Numbered from the stretch's first letter, positions 16,029 to 24,401 are shown. The stretch: DNA of 64,000 nt from Clostridia bacterium (GCA_017447185.1 JAFSOC010000029.1:1-64000), one strand, 5' to 3'. Translations and numbers: made by a program. The notes: generated by a model from the letters alone, not told the origin.

Positions 16029-16067
16029 CCCCGGAGCGTTAAAAAATAAGGCGCTCCGGGGTTTTTT
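16029..16067 (+). terminator. Strong terminator after the tRNA fragment
   Basis: A perfect 10-base-pair stem CCCCGGAGCG/CGCTCCGGGG is followed by TTTTTT. It starts three bases after the tRNA 3' end, as for an intact tRNA gene. Confidence 0.9.
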
Positions 16068-16119
16068 ATGTCCTCCGACAAAAAGCCAAAAACAGCGCTA
16101 TATACCCACGTTTTTGGGT

Positions 16120-16141
16120 GCTACTACCGAGCTACTACCGA
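16120..16141. repeat. Tandem direct repeat, 2 x 11 bp
   Basis: GCTACTACCGA occurs twice head to tail. It lies between the two tRNA fragments, in a stretch (16068-16335) with no gene I can support, probably the eroded inside edge of an element. Confidence 0.6.
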
Positions 16142-16335
16142 GTTGTATTTTGTCGATTTTTGCCTGGTAAGCAACTTTGATAATAATCTTATAATAACGG
16201 GTAATGAATGGGCACTAATTTGGGTTCTACTCACTCCAAAAATGCCAACATCAGCCGATACCACCCACATATCGAAAGAACGTTGAAATACAATGGATTA
16301 TCGGCTATTGCGAAACTGGCCAAAAGCTATTTATA

Positions 16336-16357
16336 CTACGAATCAAAAAGGTCGTGG
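16336..16357 (+). repeat. Second copy of the tRNA-Arg core (att-like repeat)
   Basis: It repeats the anticodon-loop-to-T-arm segment of the fragment at 15984 with one extra A in the A run. The match stops at GTCGTGG. The next tRNA segment, GAATCCCGCCG, reappears about 160 bases later at 16518-16528. The two partial copies fit the att sites of an integrative element that has decayed. Confidence 0.6.
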
Positions 16358-16560
16358 AGGAGCGAGCCGAGTGTTGCCCCGGTGGGGCATTCGCCGGAGG
16401 CGAAAACGAGGTGTGATCGAGTCAGGCGAAACGAGTGGCGAGCGCGCTCCAAGCGCGAGCAGCGACGATTGAACTTGCGTTTCGATTCCGCTATATCAGC
16501 AGTGCCTGGCTGCGGATGAATCCCGCCGTTTCCGCAGCGCCTGACTGCGGACGACTCCCG
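16358..16560. repeat. GC-rich stem-loop block, unidentified
   Basis: Dense short inverted repeats: GCCCCGGTGGGGC, TTCGCCGGAGGCGAA and GAGCGCGCTC, together with recurrent CGAG/GCGA words. The last third has two related segments with CTGCGGA followed by GAATCCCGCC or GACTCCCGTC. No reading frame is credible. It looks like a small structured repeat inserted in the second tRNA-Arg copy. I do not recognise a named family. Confidence 0.5.
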
Positions 16561-16580
16561 TCAGATTTTTCAACCAACTC

Positions 16581-16610
16581 TTGATACAGCCGCATCAGTT
16601 CTGCTATCAT
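16581..16610 (+). promoter_or_regulatory. Promoter for the XRE-receiver/kinase operon
   Basis: TTGATA (16581-16586), an 18-base spacer, then TATCAT (16605-16610). It lies about 30 bases before the preferred start of the regulator. Confidence 0.5.
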
Positions 16611-16639
16611 GAAAAAAAACGAAAGTGGATTTATGTTTC

Positions 16640-17236
16640 ATGAATACCCTTTTTGCGGAAACACTGAAGAAACTGAGAAAAGAAAAAGGCCTTTCCCAGA
16701 TCCAGCTGGGAAAGCAGATGTTTGTCAACAATTCGACCATCGCCCGGTGGGAAAACGGCAGCCGCCTGCCGGACGCCGCCATGATCGCCCGCCTCTCCCG
16801 GGTGCTGGGCGTGGATGTCAGCACACTGCTCTCCATGGCGGCCGAAAGCAGTGAATCTCCCAACATCATCATGGTGGACGATAGCGAGGTTCTCCTCACC
16901 GACAACCTGTCCGTTCTGGAAGAGGTCATGCCAAATGCCACGATCACAGGCTTCATCTGGCCGCAGGAGGCAATTGAATACGCGAAATCGAACCCGATTT
17001 CCCTGGCGATCCTGGACATCGAGCTGGGAACAGCCAGCGGCCTGGACCTTTGCCGTACGCTGCTGGAAATCAATCCACGCACCAACGTGGTCTACCTGAC
17101 TGCCTATCCCGACTATTCCCTCGATGCGTGGGAAACGAAAGCAAGCGGATTCATGGTCAAGCCGCTGACACCGGAGAATGTGCGAAAACAGCTCGATATG
17201 CTGCGGTATCCTTTACAGAGAGGTGCTGACGCGTGA
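16640..17236 (+). CDS. Response regulator with N-terminal XRE helix-turn-helix
   Basis: 198 residues. Residues 5-63 are an XRE/HTH_3 DNA-binding domain (LRKEKGLSQIQLGKQMFVNN). Residues 75-190 are a CheY-like receiver with acidic pair D80/D81, phospho-acceptor D126 in LAILDIEL, T154 and K174, all expected for phosphorylation. Having the DNA-binding domain first and an XRE fold instead of a C-terminal winged helix is unusual. The start is uncertain: ATG at 16640 is chosen from domain fit, but GTG at 16625 is possible and neither has a strong ribosome site. The kinase gene overlaps its stop by four bases. Together they form a two-component system of unknown signal. Confidence 0.9.
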   Translation: MNTLFAETLKKLRKEKGLSQIQLGKQMFVNNSTIARWENGSRLPDAAMIARLSRVLGVDVSTLLSMAAESSESPNIIMVDDSEVLLTDNLSVLEEVMPNATITGFIWPQEAIEYAKSNPISLAILDIELGTASGLDLCRTLLEINPRTNVVYLTAYPDYSLDAWETKASGFMVKPLTPENVRKQLDMLRYPLQRGADA

Positions 17237-18525
17237 ACTGGATTGATTATTTCTACGTGTTCATCAGCAGTGCCGCGCTGTTGCTGAGCATGATGGGGCT
17301 GTGGCTCACTGCCATGATTCCGTGGATGGACCGCTGGAACAAGCGTTTTTTTCTGTGGTATTTTTTCGTTTTTTTCCTGTTCTGCTGTACCGTTCTCATC
17401 GAAGGAATCCTGGAATTATCTTCCGTATCAGGCAGAACCATCTATTGTATACTGCTTCTGGAAACCCTGCTCCTTTCGGTGCCGCTGCCTATGCTGACGC
17501 GTTACCTGCTGCACTGCAGCGGTGATGACCCGCGGAGGAGTAAACTTTTCCGTACAGTAACCGGTCTGTGGGGCGCCTATTTCGTCATCCTCGCGGTCGC
17601 TTTATTCACAGAAGGGTTCTCCCAGGTATCGGCGGACAATCAGTATTCCCGCGGACCGCTGTACCCGCTGCTGGTGATCCCTGTCCTCGTGATCATGCTG
17701 CTCAATCTGGCGGGCACCCTGCGGCGCCAGGAACAGTTTTCCCGCAAAATTTTCCTGGGTTTCCTCATCGCCATCCTGCCGATGACAGTCGCCCTGATTG
17801 TGCAGCTTTTCATCGATGTCTTTCCGCTTCTTGATATCAGCATCGTTCTCTCCGCCCTGTCCATGTACGGCTTCGCCCTGTCTGACCAGGTCGAACGGGA
17901 CCGGCGGAACCAGCAGGAGATTATCCGCCAGCAGCAGGAAATTGCCCATGAGCGTGCCAGCATTATGGTACTGCGTATGCGGCCCCATTTCATCTATAAC
18001 ACCCTGATGTGCATCTACAGCCTCTGCAGCCAGGATCCCCAGGAGGCCCGGCAGGTCACGAAGGATTTCACCGAATACCTGCGCAAAAACTTCAATGCCA
18101 TATCCAGCGACACCACCATTCCGTTTACCGCTGAACTGGAGCATACCCGCGCCTACCTCGCCGTGGAACAGGCGCAGCACAAAAACATGCTTCTGGTGGA
18201 GTATGATACACCCTTTACCCGTTTCCGCCTGCCGCCGCTGACCCTGCAGCCCCTGGTGGAAAACGCTGTCAAGCACGGGATGGACCCGTATGCCGGGCCG
18301 CTTCACATCTTCGTCCGGACAAGGCACACAGATACCGGCACTGAAATCACCGTGGAGGACGACGGTACAGGGTTTGATCCGGACGACAGAAGCACGCCGC
18401 ATACCACGCTGGAGAACATCCGGCAACGGCTGGAGATGATGTGCGGTGGCAGTTTGGCCATCCGGTCCCGTGACGGCGGTGGCACGTCAGTGACCATCAC
18501 CATTCCGGACAGCACCGTACAATAA
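17233..18525 (+). CDS. LytS/YehU-type sensor histidine kinase
   Basis: 430 residues, GTG start overlapping the regulator stop (GTGA). The N-terminal half (residues 1-218) has six or seven hydrophobic helices with short loops, a membrane sensor without a large outer domain. A short coiled coil (about 220-245) leads to the His_kinase motif LRMRPHFIYNTLMCIYSLCS with H252. The ATPase follows, with LQPLVENAVKHGMDP as the N box and VEDDGTGFD as the G1 box. It probably phosphorylates D126 of the adjacent regulator. LytS-type kinases normally pair with LytTR regulators, so the XRE partner is notable. Confidence 0.92.
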   Translation: MNWIDYFYVFISSAALLLSMMGLWLTAMIPWMDRWNKRFFLWYFFVFFLFCCTVLIEGILELSSVSGRTIYCILLLETLLLSVPLPMLTRYLLHCSGDDPRRSKLFRTVTGLWGAYFVILAVALFTEGFSQVSADNQYSRGPLYPLLVIPVLVIMLLNLAGTLRRQEQFSRKIFLGFLIAILPMTVALIVQLFIDVFPLLDISIVLSALSMYGFALSDQVERDRRNQQEIIRQQQEIAHERASIMVLRMRPHFIYNTLMCIYSLCSQDPQEARQVTKDFTEYLRKNFNAISSDTTIPFTAELEHTRAYLAVEQAQHKNMLLVEYDTPFTRFRLPPLTLQPLVENAVKHGMDPYAGPLHIFVRTRHTDTGTEITVEDDGTGFDPDDRSTPHTTLENIRQRLEMMCGGSLAIRSRDGGGTSVTITIPDSTVQ

Positions 18526-18556
18526 ACAGCCGGGTCCCGGAGACCCCAAACTGATT

Positions 18557-18586
18557 TTGACATACCGGCGATCCTTGTGATACTAT
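18557..18586 (+). promoter_or_regulatory. Sigma-A type promoter for the 18.6-19.5 kb genes
   Basis: TTGACA (18557-18562), an 18-base spacer, then TACTAT (18581-18586), 37 bases before the small frame at 18624. Confidence 0.6.
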
Positions 18587-18623
18587 TCAGAAAACAAAAA
18601 ATCAATGCAAAGGAGGCGGAAAA

Positions 18624-18794
18624 ATGGATAAAAAGTTGCTGCAGGAGCTGGAATCTTCCAGCGGAAATATGAACCTGGACGATCTGAAGGAATAGGCCGC
18701 AAATCATCAGGCGGAGCTCGAAAAGATCATCTCCTACCTTGAAAGCATCGGAAAAGTGCGCAGGGAAAGCGATGGCAGCATTACCATACTGTAA
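18624..18794 (+). pseudogene. Small ORF (57 codons) interrupted by an in-frame TAG
   Basis: The ATG follows a perfect AAAGGAGG. The frame runs 23 codons, meets TAG at 18693-18695, then continues in the same frame for 32 coherent codons to TAA. The second part (LEKIISYLESIGKVRRESDG) reads like helix-turn-wing of a small winged-helix domain, comparable in pattern to FeoC-like proteins. A single CAG to TAG change would explain the stop. Most likely it is a recent pseudogene. Read-through, or a 23-residue peptide as the real product, cannot be excluded. Confidence 0.6.
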
Positions 18795-18812
18795 AAAAAG
18801 ATGGTGTGAATC

Positions 18813-19496
18813 ATGAAAAAAGCGCTGAGCGGTCTTTTGTCCCTCTCTCTCCTTCTGTTGGGCTGCGGTTCAGCAATGGCTGAAGAAAGCTCCCCCGGTA
18901 CGCTTCTGTACCAGGGTCACGGAAGCCTGCGGATCGTCACGGGTGAGGGAAAAGTCATCTATATTGATCCGTATGCCGGCGAGGGATACGACCTTCCTGC
19001 TGATCTGATCCTGATCACCCACGGGCATCAGGACCACACCGCTGTCAACCTCATCAAAAGCCGGAATGAGGACTGCCAGATCATCACCTGGAAGGAAGCC
19101 CTGGTAAAGGGAGAATACAAAACCTTCGACCTTGGATACGCCACTGTCGAAGCGGTACAGGCCGGAAACAACAAAAACCACAGCATCAGGGAATGTGTCG
19201 GATGGCTGATCACCTTCCCGGACGGCATTACCCTGTATGCCACCGGCGACACTTCCACCACGGACCAGATGAAGGAACTGGCCGGACGGAATATTGATTA
19301 TGCCTTCTTTGTCTGTGATGGGATTTATAACATGGACATGAAGGAAGCGATTGCCTGTGCGAACCTGGTAAAAGCAAAGCACAGCATTCCCTATCACATG
19401 GCTCCGGGAAAGCTGTTTGACCAGAAAAAGGCTGAACAGTTTGATGTTCCGGGCCGTCTGATTGTCCCGGCCGGAGAAGAAATCACCCTGAAATAA
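18813..19496 (+). CDS. Lipoprotein metallo-beta-lactamase fold hydrolase (UlaG-like)
   Basis: 227 residues. The N-terminus has a lipobox (LLLLGC, Cys about residue 18), so the mature protein is probably a membrane-anchored lipoprotein. The metal-binding motif THGHQDHT (about 69-76) and later conserved ATGDTS and PYHMAPGKL histidine/aspartate positions fit the UlaG-like L-ascorbate-6-phosphate lactonase branch of the MBL superfamily. The substrate is not predictable, and an exported member is unlikely to act on a cytosolic sugar phosphate. It lies 18 bases after the interrupted small ORF and ends at a bidirectional terminator. Confidence 0.85.
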   Translation: MKKALSGLLSLSLLLLGCGSAMAEESSPGTLLYQGHGSLRIVTGEGKVIYIDPYAGEGYDLPADLILITHGHQDHTAVNLIKSRNEDCQIITWKEALVKGEYKTFDLGYATVEAVQAGNNKNHSIRECVGWLITFPDGITLYATGDTSTTDQMKELAGRNIDYAFFVCDGIYNMDMKEAIACANLVKAKHSIPYHMAPGKLFDQKKAEQFDVPGRLIVPAGEEITLK

Positions 19497-19504
19497 CTTT
19501 CACA

Positions 19505-19553
19505 GCATATGAAAACAACGCTGTCCTTACCGGGCGGCGCTGTTTTCATATGC
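19505..19553. terminator. Bidirectional terminator between converging genes
   Basis: GCATATGAAAACAACGC and GCGCTGTTTTCATATGC form a 17-base stem with one mismatch, with A and T runs inside the arms. It serves the hydrolase on the plus strand and pyruvate kinase on the minus strand. Confidence 0.75.
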
Positions 19554-19554
19554 C

Positions 19555-20970
19555 TTATCGGATCATTTCCACCTTGATGGTATTTGTGTTTCCCGGCGCA
19601 CCGTTGATCTGCCCGCCGGTCAGCACCACATTGTCCCCGGACTGAAGCGCGAAGAGATCCTTTGCCAGTTTCAGGTCCTGCCAGAACATTACGTCAATGG
19701 AAGAGTAGGCTTCCGTCAGCACCGGCGTGACGCCCCAGGACATGTTCAGCTTCCGCCAGGCTTTCGGATTGGTGGTGGTTCCGATAATGTTTACCGGGCA
19801 GCGGAAGCGGCTCACCATCCTGGCGGTCCGCCCGGAGATGGAATTGACCACGATGGCTTTCGCACCCACATCCACCGCCATGGAGCATGTGGCATGAGAG
19901 ATGGCGTCCAGGTTGTTGTGAATCCGGAATTCCATCGTACGGAAACGTTCCGTATAGTCGATACCGGCTTCGGTAAACTCTGCCGTCTGTGCCATGGTGG
20001 AAACAGCCTGTACGGGATATTTCCCTGCGGCGGTTTCCCCGCTGAGCATGATCGCGGAAGATCCGTCATACACAGCGTTCGCCACGTCCGAGATTTCCGC
20101 CCGGGTGGGCCGCGGATTGTGGATCATACTCTCCAGCATTTCCGTTGCGGTAATGACCCGTTTCCCGAGCATACGGCATTTACTGATCAGGTATTTCTGC
20201 AGCGCGGGCACTTCCATGAACGGGATCTCCACGCCCAGGTCACCGCGGGCGACCATGATTCCGTCCGCCACCTCGCAGATTTCCTCGATATGGTCCACGC
20301 CGCTGCGGTTCTCGATCTTGGCGATCAGGTCCACGTCCTTCCCGCCATTCTGGTCCAGCAGGTCCCGGATTGCCTGGATATCCTCCCGGGTGCTGACAAA
20401 GGACGCCGCTACAAAATCAATATCGTTTTCCAGGCCGAAAAGAATATCTTTCCGATCCTGTTCGGAAAGGAAATCCTGTTTGAATACCCTGCCCGGAAAA
20501 TTCATGCTCTTCCGGTCGCTCAGCACACCGCCGGCTTCCACTTTGCAGAGGATATCCTTCCCGGCAATCCGCTGCACGGTAAGAATCACAAGGCCGTTAT
20601 TGATCAGCACAGTGTCCCCTTCGGAAAGCTCTTCCGGCAGTTTCCGGTAGGATACGGAAACCCGGTTCTCATCCCCGGTAACATCCTCCGTGGTCAGCGT
20701 GAATTCCGCTCCGTCCTGCAGCATCACCGGACCGTTTCCGAATGTGCCGATCCGGTATTCAGGTCCTTTCGTATCCAGCATGATGGCGATAGGAAGCTCC
20801 AGTTTCTCCCGGACCTGCTTGATCAGGTCGATCCTCCGCAGGTGATCCTCATGGACCCCGTGGGAGAAATTCAGCCTGGCCACATTCATTCCGGCTTTGC
20901 AGAGTTCCGTCAGCGTTTCTTCATTGTCACAGGCAGGCCCGATTGTACAGATAATCTTCGTTTTCCTCAT
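19555..20970 (-). CDS. pyk: Pyruvate kinase
   Basis: 471 residues, the usual length for a bacterial enzyme without the extra C-terminal PEP-utiliser domain of Bacillus. It converts phosphoenolpyruvate and ADP to pyruvate and ATP, the last step of glycolysis, in the cytosol. Motifs include LNFSHG, LDTKGPEYRIG, the K/E active site IAKIENRSG, DGIMVARGDLGVEIP and TATEMLESM followed by PTRAEISDVANAV. The start at 20970 follows GGGAGGGGAG. A 39-codon upstream extension is not kinase-like and is rejected. A promoter lies at 21023-21051. It is divergent from cstA. Confidence 0.97.
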   Translation of the reverse strand: MRKTKIICTIGPACDNEETLTELCKAGMNVARLNFSHGVHEDHLRRIDLIKQVREKLELPIAIMLDTKGPEYRIGTFGNGPVMLQDGAEFTLTTEDVTGDENRVSVSYRKLPEELSEGDTVLINNGLVILTVQRIAGKDILCKVEAGGVLSDRKSMNFPGRVFKQDFLSEQDRKDILFGLENDIDFVAASFVSTREDIQAIRDLLDQNGGKDVDLIAKIENRSGVDHIEEICEVADGIMVARGDLGVEIPFMEVPALQKYLISKCRMLGKRVITATEMLESMIHNPRPTRAEISDVANAVYDGSSAIMLSGETAAGKYPVQAVSTMAQTAEFTEAGIDYTERFRTMEFRIHNNLDAISHATCSMAVDVGAKAIVVNSISGRTARMVSRFRCPVNIIGTTTNPKAWRKLNMSWGVTPVLTEAYSSIDVMFWQDLKLAKDLFALQSGDNVVLTGGQINGAPGNTNTIKVEMIR

Positions 20971-21022
20971 GAGGTCTCCCCTCCCTGTTAATTTTTTTAC
21001 ACACCGCTGGTTACCAGTTTTT

Positions 21023-21051
21023 ATGTTACCACACATAAGCATCCGCAACAA
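21023..21051 (-). promoter_or_regulatory. Promoter for pyk
   Basis: On the minus strand TTGTTG, a 17-base spacer, then TAACAT. The same pair of hexamers with the same spacing precedes the TIR gene at 29675-29703. Confidence 0.5.
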
Positions 21052-21165
21052 GGGAGGACTGCTGTCCGCGAAACTTTCTCTTCCCACTTGCCAGAAAATG
21101 GTGTAAAATCAGAGAATCAAAAACAATTATCCGCATTCCTTGCGGCACAAAGGGGCAATGTTCTG

Positions 21166-22623
21166 ATGTTTTCCCTGTTGATTTCTCTTGCGGTCCTGAT
21201 CGTCGGTTATCTGGTCTACGGTCGTATTACAGAACGCGTTTTTGCGCCGGATGACCGGCAGACACCTGCTGTTGCCATCAACGACGGAGTGGACTGCGTT
21301 CCGATGAAGCCCTGGCGGGCCTTTATGGTCCAGCTGCTGAACATTGCCGGCACCGGCCCGATTTTCGGACCGCTGATGGGCGCAGTGTTCGGACCGGTGG
21401 TATTCATCTGGATCGTCCTTGGTGCGATCCTCGGCGGTGCGGTGCATGATTATATGAGCGGCATGATTTCCGGCCGCCACGGTGGAAGCTCCATTGCGGA
21501 GCTGAGCGGCATTTATATGGGAAACGCGTTCAAATGGGTGATGCGCGTGTTCTCTGTGATTCTGCTGGTGCTGTGCGGCGTTGTGTTCGTGACGAGCCCG
21601 GCAGGCCTGATAAACGACCTGCTGGACAAGTCTACGCCTGCCTGGATGAACGGGACGTTCTGGGCGGTTGTGATCCTGATCTATTACCTGCTGGCAACAC
21701 TGCTGCCGATCGATAAGGTGATCGGAAGACTGTATCCGGTGTTCGGTGTGCTGCTTGTGACCATGGCGGCAGCCGTCATCGGCGGAATCCTGTTCTCCGG
21801 CGGAAAGTTCACGATCCCTGAAATATCGCTTGCCAACCTGCATCCTGAAGGAACGCCTGTATGGCCGTATATGTTCATCACGGTGGCTTGCGGCGCAATT
21901 TCAGGCTTCCACGCAACCCAGTCCCCGATGATTGCCAAATGCATCACCAGTGAGAAACAGGGACGGAAGATTTTCTACGGCGCCATGATCAGTGAATCGA
22001 TCATCGCTCTGATCTGGGCCGCAGCGGGCGTGGCCTTCTACGGTGCCACCCAGCTGCTGAATGACGCGCTGAAAGCCGGACCGTCCAAGGTGGTATACGA
22101 TATTTCAACCGGTGTCCTCGGCACGGTCGGCGGCATTCTGGCAATTGTGGGCGTAATCGTGTGCCCGATTACCTCCGGTGACACAGCATTCCGGAGCGCT
22201 CGGCTGATCCTGGCGGAAACCTTCCACCTTGAGCAGAAACAAATCCGTAACCGCCTGGTCATCACCCTCCCGCTGCTGGCTGTCGGCGGGCTTCTGACCT
22301 GGTTCGCAATCTCGAACAGCAACGGATTCCAGATCATATGGCGTTATTTCTCCTGGAGCAACCAGACGCTGGCGATGATTTCTCTGTGGGTAGCCACAGC
22401 CTATCTCATGAAAGAGAAGAAGCCCCTGCGTGCCATTCTGCTGACCGCGCTCCCGGCCACATTCATGTCCGCTGTCAGCATGACCTATATCCTGAGTGCA
22501 AGCGAAGGATTCCGTATCCCCACCACCGTATCCTACCCGGTTGGTATCGTCTTTGCCGCGGCACTGTTCCTGTTCTTCCTCTACAAAGAGAGGAAGACAC
22601 GCCATACGCTGGCCAATTGCTGA
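21166..22623 (+). CDS. cstA: CstA-family peptide/pyruvate transporter
   Basis: 485 residues from the ATG at 21166, which has AAAGGGG ten bases upstream. The longer in-frame form adds 26 polar residues that are not part of the family. About 12-13 membrane helices. Family motifs are PWRAFMVQLLNIAGTGPIFGP near the N-terminus, GGAVHDYMSGMISGRHGG, and GFHATQSPMIAKCI. CstA-family proteins import peptides or pyruvate; this short form (about 480 residues, not 700) is common in Firmicutes. Its divergence from pyruvate kinase hints at a link to pyruvate use, but that is inference. Confidence 0.92.
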   Translation: MFSLLISLAVLIVGYLVYGRITERVFAPDDRQTPAVAINDGVDCVPMKPWRAFMVQLLNIAGTGPIFGPLMGAVFGPVVFIWIVLGAILGGAVHDYMSGMISGRHGGSSIAELSGIYMGNAFKWVMRVFSVILLVLCGVVFVTSPAGLINDLLDKSTPAWMNGTFWAVVILIYYLLATLLPIDKVIGRLYPVFGVLLVTMAAAVIGGILFSGGKFTIPEISLANLHPEGTPVWPYMFITVACGAISGFHATQSPMIAKCITSEKQGRKIFYGAMISESIIALIWAAAGVAFYGATQLLNDALKAGPSKVVYDISTGVLGTVGGILAIVGVIVCPITSGDTAFRSARLILAETFHLEQKQIRNRLVITLPLLAVGGLLTWFAISNSNGFQIIWRYFSWSNQTLAMISLWVATAYLMKEKKPLRAILLTALPATFMSAVSMTYILSASEGFRIPTTVSYPVGIVFAAALFLFFLYKERKTRHTLANC

Positions 22624-22662
22624 GCATCCTGAACGCATACCCCCAAAGGGAGGTCTACGTAT

Positions 22663-24189
22663 ATGATCCGTCCTGTGCAGCGTGATGAACTGTCCTCCTG
22701 CGCGTCCCTGATCCGCAAAAGCTTCCAGACCGTAGCGGATGAATTTGGCTTTACTCCGGAGAATGCTCCCCGCTTCACCGCTTTTGCCACCACGGAAGAG
22801 CGCCTGCTCTTTCATCTTGACGGAGAACACCGCCTGATGTTCCTCGATGAGGAGAATGGCATCCCCTGCGGTTATTATTCCCTGCGCCTGCAGGAAAACG
22901 GCAGCTGCGACCTGGGAAATCTCGCAGTGCTTCCGGAGTACAGGCACCGGGGTATCGGCGGCTTACTGCTGCGTCATGCCATGGAAACCGCCAGGGCGCA
23001 TCACTGCGATGTCATGGAACTGAGCATTGTGGAGGAAAACCAGGTCCTCCGGAGATGGTATGAGCGCAACGGAGCCATCCATACCGGAACGGAGAAGTTT
23101 GATTTCTTCCCATTTACCTGCGGCTATCTGAAGATTGATCTGCAGGCTCCTCCGGCAAAGAAGATTCAGAATATCGCGATAGTCAGCCTCTCCAGCGGAA
23201 TCATCGGCGAACCGTCCGTTCAGTTTGAGGTGGATATCGGCGTCCGGAGGCTGCAGGAATACGGGCTGAACGTGAAATTCATGCCCCACGCGCGCATGGG
23301 ACTGCAGTATGTGTTCGACCATCCAAAGGAGCGGGCAGAGGATCTGCTGACTGCCTTCCGCGATCCGGACATTGACATGATCCTGTGCGCCATCGGCGGG
23401 GACGATACCTACCGCCTGCTTCCCTACCTGTTTGATCACAACGAACTGGCAGAAGCGGTAAGCGATAAAGTCTTCCTCGGTTTCTCCGATACGACGATCA
23501 ACCACCTGATGCTCCACAAGATAGGGCTCAAAACCTTCTACGGTCAGGCTTTTCTTTCGGACCTGTGCGAGCTGAGCCCGGAGATGCATCCCTATACGCG
23601 GAAATATTTCGAGGAACTGATTACCACCGGACACATCCGGGAGATTACCCCCAGCGACTGCTGGTACAGCGAGCGGCAGGAATTCTCGCCGGATCAGGTG
23701 AGCAAAATGCTCCCTTCCCATCCCAACGCCGGATTCGAACTGCTGCAGGGATCTCCTGTGTTCTCCGGGAAAATCCTGGGCGGCTGCATCGATTCCATGT
23801 TTGACTTTTTCGATCCCGGCCGCTATGCGGATATGCCGGTGTTGTGCAGCAGGTACCGTCTCTTCCCGGACGCGGAAGACTGGAAGGGCCGCATTCTCCT
23901 GCTGGAATCCAGTGAGGAAAAGCCCACCCCCGAAGTCTACCGGAAATCACTGGAGTACCTGAAAGGGACCGGTGTCTTTGATGCTGTTTCCGGCGTGCTG
24001 GCCGGTAAGCCTATGGATGAAACCTATGCGGATGAATACAAAAAGCTGCTGGTGGAAGTCATCGGCAAGCCGGATCTCCCGATCGTCTTCAACCTGAACA
24101 TCGGGCATGCCATGCCGCGCTGCATCATGCCCTTCGGCGTGGAGGCCACCGTGGATGTGAACCGTCAGGTGATCCGTTTCGCCGAATAA
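22663..24189 (+). CDS. Fusion of GNAT acetyltransferase and S66 (LdcA/MccF-like) peptidase
   Basis: 508 residues. Residues 1-160 are a GNAT domain with the acetyl-CoA loop RHRGIGGLLLRHAM (95-107). Residues 167-505 are an S66 serine carboxypeptidase fold with all three expected catalytic positions: Ser275 in FLGFSDTT, Glu415 in LLLESSEE and His482 in NLNIGHAMP. The GGDDTYRLLPYL segment (246-256) is of the MccF type. MccF enzymes cleave the acyl-phosphoramidate of microcin C, and some GNATs acetylate the same toxin, so one polypeptide could carry two self-protection activities. LD-carboxypeptidase action on muropeptides is the alternative. It starts after a GGGAGG 40 bases past cstA. Confidence 0.9.
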   Translation: MIRPVQRDELSSCASLIRKSFQTVADEFGFTPENAPRFTAFATTEERLLFHLDGEHRLMFLDEENGIPCGYYSLRLQENGSCDLGNLAVLPEYRHRGIGGLLLRHAMETARAHHCDVMELSIVEENQVLRRWYERNGAIHTGTEKFDFFPFTCGYLKIDLQAPPAKKIQNIAIVSLSSGIIGEPSVQFEVDIGVRRLQEYGLNVKFMPHARMGLQYVFDHPKERAEDLLTAFRDPDIDMILCAIGGDDTYRLLPYLFDHNELAEAVSDKVFLGFSDTTINHLMLHKIGLKTFYGQAFLSDLCELSPEMHPYTRKYFEELITTGHIREITPSDCWYSERQEFSPDQVSKMLPSHPNAGFELLQGSPVFSGKILGGCIDSMFDFFDPGRYADMPVLCSRYRLFPDAEDWKGRILLLESSEEKPTPEVYRKSLEYLKGTGVFDAVSGVLAGKPMDETYADEYKKLLVEVIGKPDLPIVFNLNIGHAMPRCIMPFGVEATVDVNRQVIRFAE

Positions 24190-24213
24190 ATCAGGAGAAT
24201 GCCGCATTCCCCC

Positions 24214-24242
24214 TTGACGGATGCGGTTTCGCGGAGTATACT
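24214..24242 (+). promoter_or_regulatory. Sigma-A type promoter for the 33-codon ORF
   Basis: TTGACG (24214-24219), a 17-base spacer, then TATACT (24237-24242), 33 bases before the small ORF start. Confidence 0.75.
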
Positions 24243-24274
24243 CACCCCAATCTTTCCGGAAAGGAGCTCTTTGT

Positions 24275-24376
24275 ATGACCGTGCGCATTGTTTATCATGA
24301 ATATATGATGACCGAAGCTTATATTCGCGGCGGCCGCATTTTTGCGTACAGCCATCCGAAGAGCAGAGAAGTGTAG
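24275..24376 (+). CDS. 33-codon small ORF, possible leader peptide
   Basis: The ATG has AAAGGAG at ideal spacing. The frame codes for 33 residues beginning MTVRIVYHEYMMTEA and ending SHPKSREV, with no repeated codons of one amino acid that would mark a classical attenuator. It has its own near-consensus promoter and ends 25 bases before a strong terminator. After the terminator comes the P-loop kinase gene with its own ribosome site. It could be a leader peptide that controls terminator read-through, or a free small protein. No homolog is recognised. Confidence 0.6.
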   Translation: MTVRIVYHEYMMTEAYIRGGRIFAYSHPKSREV

Positions 24377-24401
24377 ATCCGGAACTGAAGTTGGTATTCA
24401 G

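Noticed and set aside
15976-16170. Short plus-strand frame across the tRNA fragment
   Set aside because: It translates tRNA sequence and its terminator, a common false gene.
16068-16335. Integrase remnant between the two tRNA fragments
   Set aside because: No tyrosine-recombinase motif could be read in any frame; only a tandem 11-bp repeat is clear.
18693-18695. TAG read as a recoded amino acid such as pyrrolysine
   Set aside because: TAG is used as a normal stop at 2847-2849 and 24374-24376, and no pyl genes are present. A mutation is simpler.
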